Source of the DNA: Chitinispirillaceae bacterium
GTDB taxonomy: Bacteria > Fibrobacterota > Chitinivibrionia > Chitinivibrionales > Chitinispirillaceae
Length of the DNA stretch: 36,992 nucleotides
NCBI GenBank assembly: GCA_016929595.1
Contig: JAFGIN010000192.1
Span: 1 to 36,992 of the forward strand
Direction: 5' to 3'
Below, in pieces: positions 33,427 to 36,992 of the stretch (position 1 is its first letter; each line of letters opens with the position of its first letter). The notes under the pieces were generated by a model, which saw only the letters and a list, made by a program, of their open reading frames with translations, searched no databases and was not told the DNA's origin. A program made the position numbers and the translations under genes.

Positions 33427-35253
33427 CTATTGAACACTTTTGATTATTTTATCTTCAGACCAGAGCGAAGGTTGGGAATAATTACTGTAATCGATTTGAA
33501 CTTTAATTGAGTATTGAGGACATTGAGATTCAATAAAATAAAGCATTTCAGGCGTTCCATCAAACCAGTCAGTTGGAGTATCGTTAATCACTTTAATGGT
33601 GTCATAGCAATTTTCACTGTTCGAATCGCAATTATACTTGCGGCAAATCGCAAAACCCGTGTATGTCAGATCACTTTTCCCAGAAACCAATAAGCGGTAT
33701 ATCGGTGTGATTTTTTCCTTCATGGAAGTGCTGGTAACGGATAGTTTAATATCTGTTGTATCTTTACTGTTCAGGAATGTGCCTGGAATTTGGAGTTCTG
33801 GTTGGGGTGACCGCACAATGATGGTAAGAGGTGCTGATTTTTCAGATGGTGATGTATTCGATGTGTCACACCAGGCTACCTCCTGCAATGAAAAAATGCC
33901 AGGTGTTTGAGGCGAAAATGATACCTTTCCTATAACAAACCAGGTAGTACTGAAAAGTTCACCATCACAATACAATTGAAAGTATATACTTTGCGAACAT
34001 GTAGATTGGCATTGTGGCAGATAGTAAACCTCACCATAGTTCATTGTATCGGTTGTAATAGATCGAGTCGGTGTTTCAGTCACTCTATTTATAACTATGA
34101 CCGTTTCAGGCTCTGACCATTGAGAAGGGGAACCAAAATCATCGCACATTGCCTGTGCACGGATAGTATACGTATTGGAACTGTTCCATGAAAACATAAA
34201 TGTCTCACTTGATGCCCATTCTGATGTGTCACCATTACCCCATGCGATCCGGTAAGCAGGCACGTTGTTCACACAACTTGTTGTACTTACGGTAATGCGA
34301 CAGGTTGAATCAAGCGCACAAGTATCCGGTACATTTACAAAAACAGGGGTCGGTGTAACTATCTCTTTAAATGTAAAATTCCAGGTAAACAGAGAGGATC
34401 CGCCACGACAATCCGAAATACGAAAACTAATTTGACGCAGCTGCACTTCTGACACTTGAGGTATCCATTTAAATATTCCTGTAGTGGAATCAAGGCTGTA
34501 CGAAGTAAGCGAAGGGTATTGAAGTGAATAAAAGATTGTATCTCCATCAGGATCTTTCGCTTTTAACTGAAATTCAACAACAGAATCACAAATGACTTCA
34601 ATAAACGGTGGAACGGTGGAAACCCGGGGTGGTTGGTTGTTAAAGCTCACGGTGACAGTATCACCCGGTATAATTGCAACATTTTTTGCAAATGTTATTA
34701 TTCGCGTCTGGGGTGACGTATATGGCCGGTATTGTAAGATGTCAATGGTGCCGGCCGGGGAATAGTCGATTGTATTAACCGAATCGCTTTTGGTAAAATT
34801 AGCTCTGGAAGTCCCCTTGATATAGAACAAGTCGGCAGTGGTGATTGATGACTGTATTGCGGAGAGGGTGATTCTCGATGAACGTTTCAACGAATCAAGG
34901 TTGAGATCTTTCTGCTCGGCAGTAATCTCAAAAGGTCCTCTCAGCAGGATGTTTCTGTCATCATCGTCAAATGCATAAAGGAAATAAGTACCGTATGGTA
35001 TCTCTGAAAAAAAGTAATTACCCAGAGTGTCGGTGATTGTTCTATAAACAGCTCCACGAGAAGTATCATATGGGTTGAAATGCTCATTAACAAGGTGCAC
35101 TTCAATTTTGAAATCAGGGTAAGGTGCAGGAAATATACTTCCACAAATACGGGCATTCCCCTGTTCTGTCGAACCGCCCATGGTACAGTACAACAGAAGT
35201 GATGCTAACAAAGAACTAACCAAAAACAACCTGGTGTTATTGCTGATCTTCAA
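33427..35253 (-). CDS. Lipoprotein paired with TIGR02147: carboxypeptidase-regulatory-like, cadherin-like and PKD-like domains
   Basis: A 608-aa exported lipoprotein. The signal LFLVSSLLASLLLYC gives a probable lipid-modified Cys23. Residues about 34-110 form a carboxypeptidase-regulatory-like domain (ARICGSIFPAPYPDFKIEVH ... TDTLGNYFFSEIPYGTYFLYAF). About 115-205 resemble the corresponding region of the protein encoded at 12869-14551 (LDSLKRSSRITLSAIQSSIT). About 207-300 are a dystroglycan/cadherin-like Ig fold (FQLKAKDPDGDTIFYSLQYP, then TTGIFKWIP). The rest has two or more PKD-like units (RIAWGNGDTSEW, FSWNSSNTYTIRAQAMCDDF). The start is TTG at 35253, inside the regulator gene (17-nt overlap), with GGGGAG seven bases before it. 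Function unknown. Confidence 0.8.
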   Translation of the reverse strand: MKISNNTRLFLVSSLLASLLLYCTMGGSTEQGNARICGSIFPAPYPDFKIEVHLVNEHFNPYDTSRGAVYRTITDTLGNYFFSEIPYGTYFLYAFDDDDRNILLRGPFEITAEQKDLNLDSLKRSSRITLSAIQSSITTADLFYIKGTSRANFTKSDSVNTIDYSPAGTIDILQYRPYTSPQTRIITFAKNVAIIPGDTVTVSFNNQPPRVSTVPPFIEVICDSVVEFQLKAKDPDGDTIFYSLQYPSLTSYSLDSTTGIFKWIPQVSEVQLRQISFRISDCRGGSSLFTWNFTFKEIVTPTPVFVNVPDTCALDSTCRITVSTTSCVNNVPAYRIAWGNGDTSEWASSETFMFSWNSSNTYTIRAQAMCDDFGSPSQWSEPETVIVINRVTETPTRSITTDTMNYGEVYYLPQCQSTCSQSIYFQLYCDGELFSTTWFVIGKVSFSPQTPGIFSLQEVAWCDTSNTSPSEKSAPLTIIVRSPQPELQIPGTFLNSKDTTDIKLSVTSTSMKEKITPIYRLLVSGKSDLTYTGFAICRKYNCDSNSENCYDTIKVINDTPTDWFDGTPEMLYFIESQCPQYSIKVQIDYSNYSQPSLWSEDKIIKSVQ

Positions 35254-36088
35254 CTCCAGACTCCCCGGTTTTTGTGTTGGTTAATGGAAAAAACTGGACT
35301 CCAAGATTGTAAACCATGTCTGACCTGGTGTCGTTATCGACAAGCTTTGCCACTCTGTCCATGAATTCACGTATTTCTTCTTTAATGAGCTCATATGTTT
35401 CTGACGAAATACCAACCACCATAGTTCGAACATCTCGAATGGTTGCAGGATATTTATTGATAGCATCAGCGCCCCGTCGTGTCATAGTTTCATTAAAACT
35501 GCGAATCCCCATCGATGAAACCTCTGAACCAGATGTAATCGCCCGCTTTGTCTGAATATATTTTCCATCTTTGTCAATTGATAGAAAACCTTTTTGGAGA
35601 AGAAATTTTATTCCTTCCTGCACTTCTGATTTTTTTATGGGAGGATCGATCTTTTTTGCAAGAACGCCATAATCACCTTCCCAGGGAATAATGCATGCCA
35701 GCTCTCTCAATACAAGATAATACCATCGCGAATAGAAAGCATACTGGTCGATAGGAACAATTTCTCGCGGAACTTTTTGTTTTAAACTCCGCATCTGTTC
35801 AAGGTATTGCGTTTTTTCATCATTACCTTTACTTTGATTGAAATGAACAAGCGCAATGAAATATTGAGCATCAACAGGCCCAAGCCCTAAACCTTTGATG
35901 AATGCCGGTATTGTGGTTGAAGTCAGATTGCGTTTTCCATCCACAACCTCTTTAAAGAGTGTGGGGGATTTAATTCCAGCTTTGATACAAAAATACCTAT
36001 ACGAGAAAATTGAGAGATGTCTTTTTCGATCCTCATAAAAATCCCGAAGGAATTTTCGGTAATCCGTATAGGTTTCTATTCTTTCCAT
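35237..36088 (-). CDS. TIGR02147 (DUF4423) family regulator, copy 2
   Basis: A 283-aa paralogue of the protein at 12045-12872. It starts MERIETYTDYRKFLRDFYED and has the same order: an Xre-like helix-turn-helix (about 26-85, FSYRYFCIKAGIKSPTLFKE ... VDGKRNLTSTTIPAFIKGLG), the DAQYF segment, a winged-helix-like block near 150-195 (VQEGIKFLLQKGFLSIDKDG, YIQTKRAITSGSEV), and the end NLGVQFFPLTNTKTGE. It overlaps the downstream lipoprotein gene by 17 nt, so translation is probably coupled. Upstream, TTGAGTACATTA at 36129-36140 and GAGTACA at 36194 are candidate operator half-sites. Confidence 0.9.
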   Translation of the reverse strand: MERIETYTDYRKFLRDFYEDRKRHLSIFSYRYFCIKAGIKSPTLFKEVVDGKRNLTSTTIPAFIKGLGLGPVDAQYFIALVHFNQSKGNDEKTQYLEQMRSLKQKVPREIVPIDQYAFYSRWYYLVLRELACIIPWEGDYGVLAKKIDPPIKKSEVQEGIKFLLQKGFLSIDKDGKYIQTKRAITSGSEVSSMGIRSFNETMTRRGADAINKYPATIRDVRTMVVGISSETYELIKEEIREFMDRVAKLVDNDTRSDMVYNLGVQFFPLTNTKTGESGVEDQQ

Positions 36089-36128
36089 ACAGGGTAATAT
36101 AGCTCAAATCAAAAATTTTTGCTATATT

Positions 36129-36140
36129 TTGAGTACATTA
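36129..36140. promoter_or_regulatory. TTGAGTACATTA motif upstream of TIGR02147 copy 2
   Basis: The same 12 bases occur at 18599-18610, at the start of the secreted-unknown gene. A shorter GAGTACA match is at 36194-36200. It lies 41 nt before the regulator start, overlapping where a promoter would be. Confidence 0.35.
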
Positions 36141-36256
36141 ATTTGATATTTTATGGCTACATTCAAATATTTATAACTTGGTGACAAAAATATGAGTACA
36201 CATATTTAATTTTCTGTCATTGCTGCAAACGCTTCGTCCCAATATAAAAACACTTT

Positions 36257-36328
36257 GGGGCTAAAGGCTTTTGTTTGGACGGTGCACTGAGCTTGCCGAA
36301 TGTGCGGTGCACTGAGCTTGCCGAATGT
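36257..36328 (-). repeat. Dispersed repeat family 1, with a 25-bp tandem duplication
   Basis: The 23 bases beginning GGTGCACTGAGCTTGCCGAA occur at 36281-36303 and again at 36306-36328, separated by GC. The reverse complement of the block from 36328 to 36257 (ACATTCGGCA ... CAGTGCACCG ... CCTTTAGCCCC) matches 20176-20222. From memory, the core resembles the widespread TTCGACAAGCTCAGT motif of many environmental genomes. Confidence 0.7.
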
Positions 36329-36613
36329 TTCATCCCGAGGGCGGAAGCAGCACCAGATGAAGGCCGGAACGTATTCAAGGGGGACCCACATGAGGCGGTT
36401 GATTATAGTACACACTTGACCCCGTCTTATTAGTAATTCCTGTATTTTTCTCATTTTCTTCATATCTTAGTCGTTATCGTTATCACACGTTTTTGTCATA
36501 TATAGGCACCCGTGCGGATGCGATGATCTTTTTAATGTTATATTATTATTTTGTGTAATATGATTAAAAGACCACGAATTTATAACCGGTATAAAAAATA
36601 ATCACATGATAAT

Positions 36614-36992
36614 TCAACAGGATGAAAAAAACCGATCATCCTTCCATCTTTTCGGATTGGATTCTATATAATCATTGATACGTTGATATTCCTCATCATT
36701 ACGAATAATATGATCATGGAAACGGTATTGCCAATCAAATGTTAATTTGGCAAGGTGGGCGGTTTTTGTCACCACAGATTTGTACCCGCCAACCATTGAT
36801 GAAACGGTATTTTTTCCCTGATTTTGAAAACGTGTCTGGGGAATTGACAATGGTAATGGATTGGAATCCACGGTATCGGTTATTTTCCTTACGTTTCCGG
36901 TGGCGTTCCCCGTATTCCCCGTATTCCCCGTATTCCCCGTATTCCCCGTATTCCCCGTATTCCCCGTATTCCCCGTATTCCCCGTATTCCCC
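36614..36992 (-). CDS. REP-associated tyrosine transposase (Y1_Tnp), C-terminal part, runs off the window
   Basis: On the minus strand the frame is open from the window edge to a TGA at 36614. The C-terminal part reads PLSIPQTRFQNQGKNTVSSM, VGGYKSVVTKTAHLAKLTFDWQ, YRFHDHIIRNDEEYQRINDY and IESNPKRWKDDRF. This is the typical end of TnpA-REP/Y1 transposases, which nick single-stranded DNA at REP-type hairpins. The Tyr in VGGYKSVVTK is a candidate catalytic tyrosine, by inference. The HUH metal site must lie beyond the window. Upstream the frame continues through GNATGNVRKITDTVDSN into a Gly-Asn-Thr repeat encoded by the 9-bp minisatellite, so the GTG at 36871 is unlikely to be the real start. 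Confidence 0.8.
   Translation of the reverse strand, partial: GNTGNTGNTGNTGNTGNTGNTGNTGNTGNATGNVRKITDTVDSNPLPLSIPQTRFQNQGKNTVSSMVGGYKSVVTKTAHLAKLTFDWQYRFHDHIIRNDEEYQRINDYIESNPKRWKDDRFFSSC
36906..36992. repeat. 9-bp minisatellite TTCCCCGTA at the window end
   Basis: Nine complete units plus six bases, without a mismatch, to the last base. On minus it is in frame with the transposase and encodes repeated Gly-Asn-Thr. The assembly may have stopped inside it. Confidence 0.95.

Larger units (their letters stand above)
36089..36613. other. 525-bp gene-free region with repeats
   Basis: This holds the GAGTACAT motifs just upstream of the TIGR02147 gene and the family-1 tandem repeat. An 85-codon minus-strand frame at 36206-36463 crosses the tandem repeat, has no recognisable domain and is not called. 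Confidence 0.55.

Noticed and set aside
36206-36463. An 85-codon minus-strand frame near the transposase
   Set aside because: It crosses the tandem family-1 repeat, is separated from the transposase by stops, and matches no transposase motif I know.
36906-36992. 9-bp array considered as a CRISPR or iteron origin
   Set aside because: Units are contiguous without spacers, and the array is in frame with the transposase gene; a coding minisatellite explains it better.

Overview
The window looks like a contig from the phylum Fibrobacterota, probably the Chitinispirillum/Chitinivibrio side rather than rumen Fibrobacter; that placement is inference. The evidence is a C-terminal Fibrobacter 'major paralogous' (FISUMP) domain, two TIGR02147 (DUF4423) regulators, many secreted multi-domain beta-sandwich proteins and lipoproteins, and a pectate lyase with a C-terminal sorting-like tail. 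Several genes use TTG starts. No tRNA, rRNA or CRISPR array was seen.

Layout. (1) 1-3.7 kb: a repeat-rich surface protein with InlB-type repeats, an Ig-like domain and FISUMP, apparently frameshifted near its 5' end at the contig edge. (2) 4.0-7.3 kb: a polymorphic-toxin-like protein with a probable immunity gene. (3) 7.3-7.8 kb: a decayed small membrane-transporter remnant and a perfect palindromic terminator. (4) 8.0-11.5 kb: a membrane-anchored protein with EF-hand-like loops, converging on queA, which lies behind a stand-alone B12-dependent methionine synthase activation domain. (5) 12.0-14.6 kb: a TIGR02147 regulator overlapping a secreted DUF2341/LamG protein. (6) 14.8-22.8 kb: a transmembrane sensor (substrate-binding-like, SH3, TM, receiver-like, DUF4388), a pectate lyase, a secreted unknown, a lectin-like secreted protein and a DUF1573 protein. 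(7) 23.1-25.9 kb: a long-form nucleoside diphosphate kinase, a GlcD-type flavin oxidase and an STAS protein. (8) 26.1-29.2 kb: a tight namZ-murU-amgK operon for peptidoglycan MurNAc salvage. (9) 29.4-31.0 kb: rpsU with a good promoter and terminator, and a hemerythrin. (10) 31.0-36.1 kb: a lipoprotein with a triple R-C-x-x-H repeat, then a second TIGR02147 plus lipoprotein pair on the minus strand. (11) 36.1-37.0 kb: repeats and the C-terminal part of a REP-associated tyrosine transposase, whose coding frame runs into a 9-bp minisatellite (Gly-Asn-Thr) at the contig end.

Two patterns stand out. First, the two-gene cassette of a TIGR02147 regulator overlapping a secreted protein with a carboxypeptidase-regulatory-like domain occurs twice. 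It looks like a lineage-specific regulator/surface-protein system. Second, the intergenic regions carry at least two dispersed repeat families: a pair of about 140-bp elements in opposite orientation near 25.9 and 33.2 kb, and a TTCGGC/GCTCAGTGCACCG element near 20.2, 33.0 and 36.3 kb. A REP-type transposase lies in the same window.
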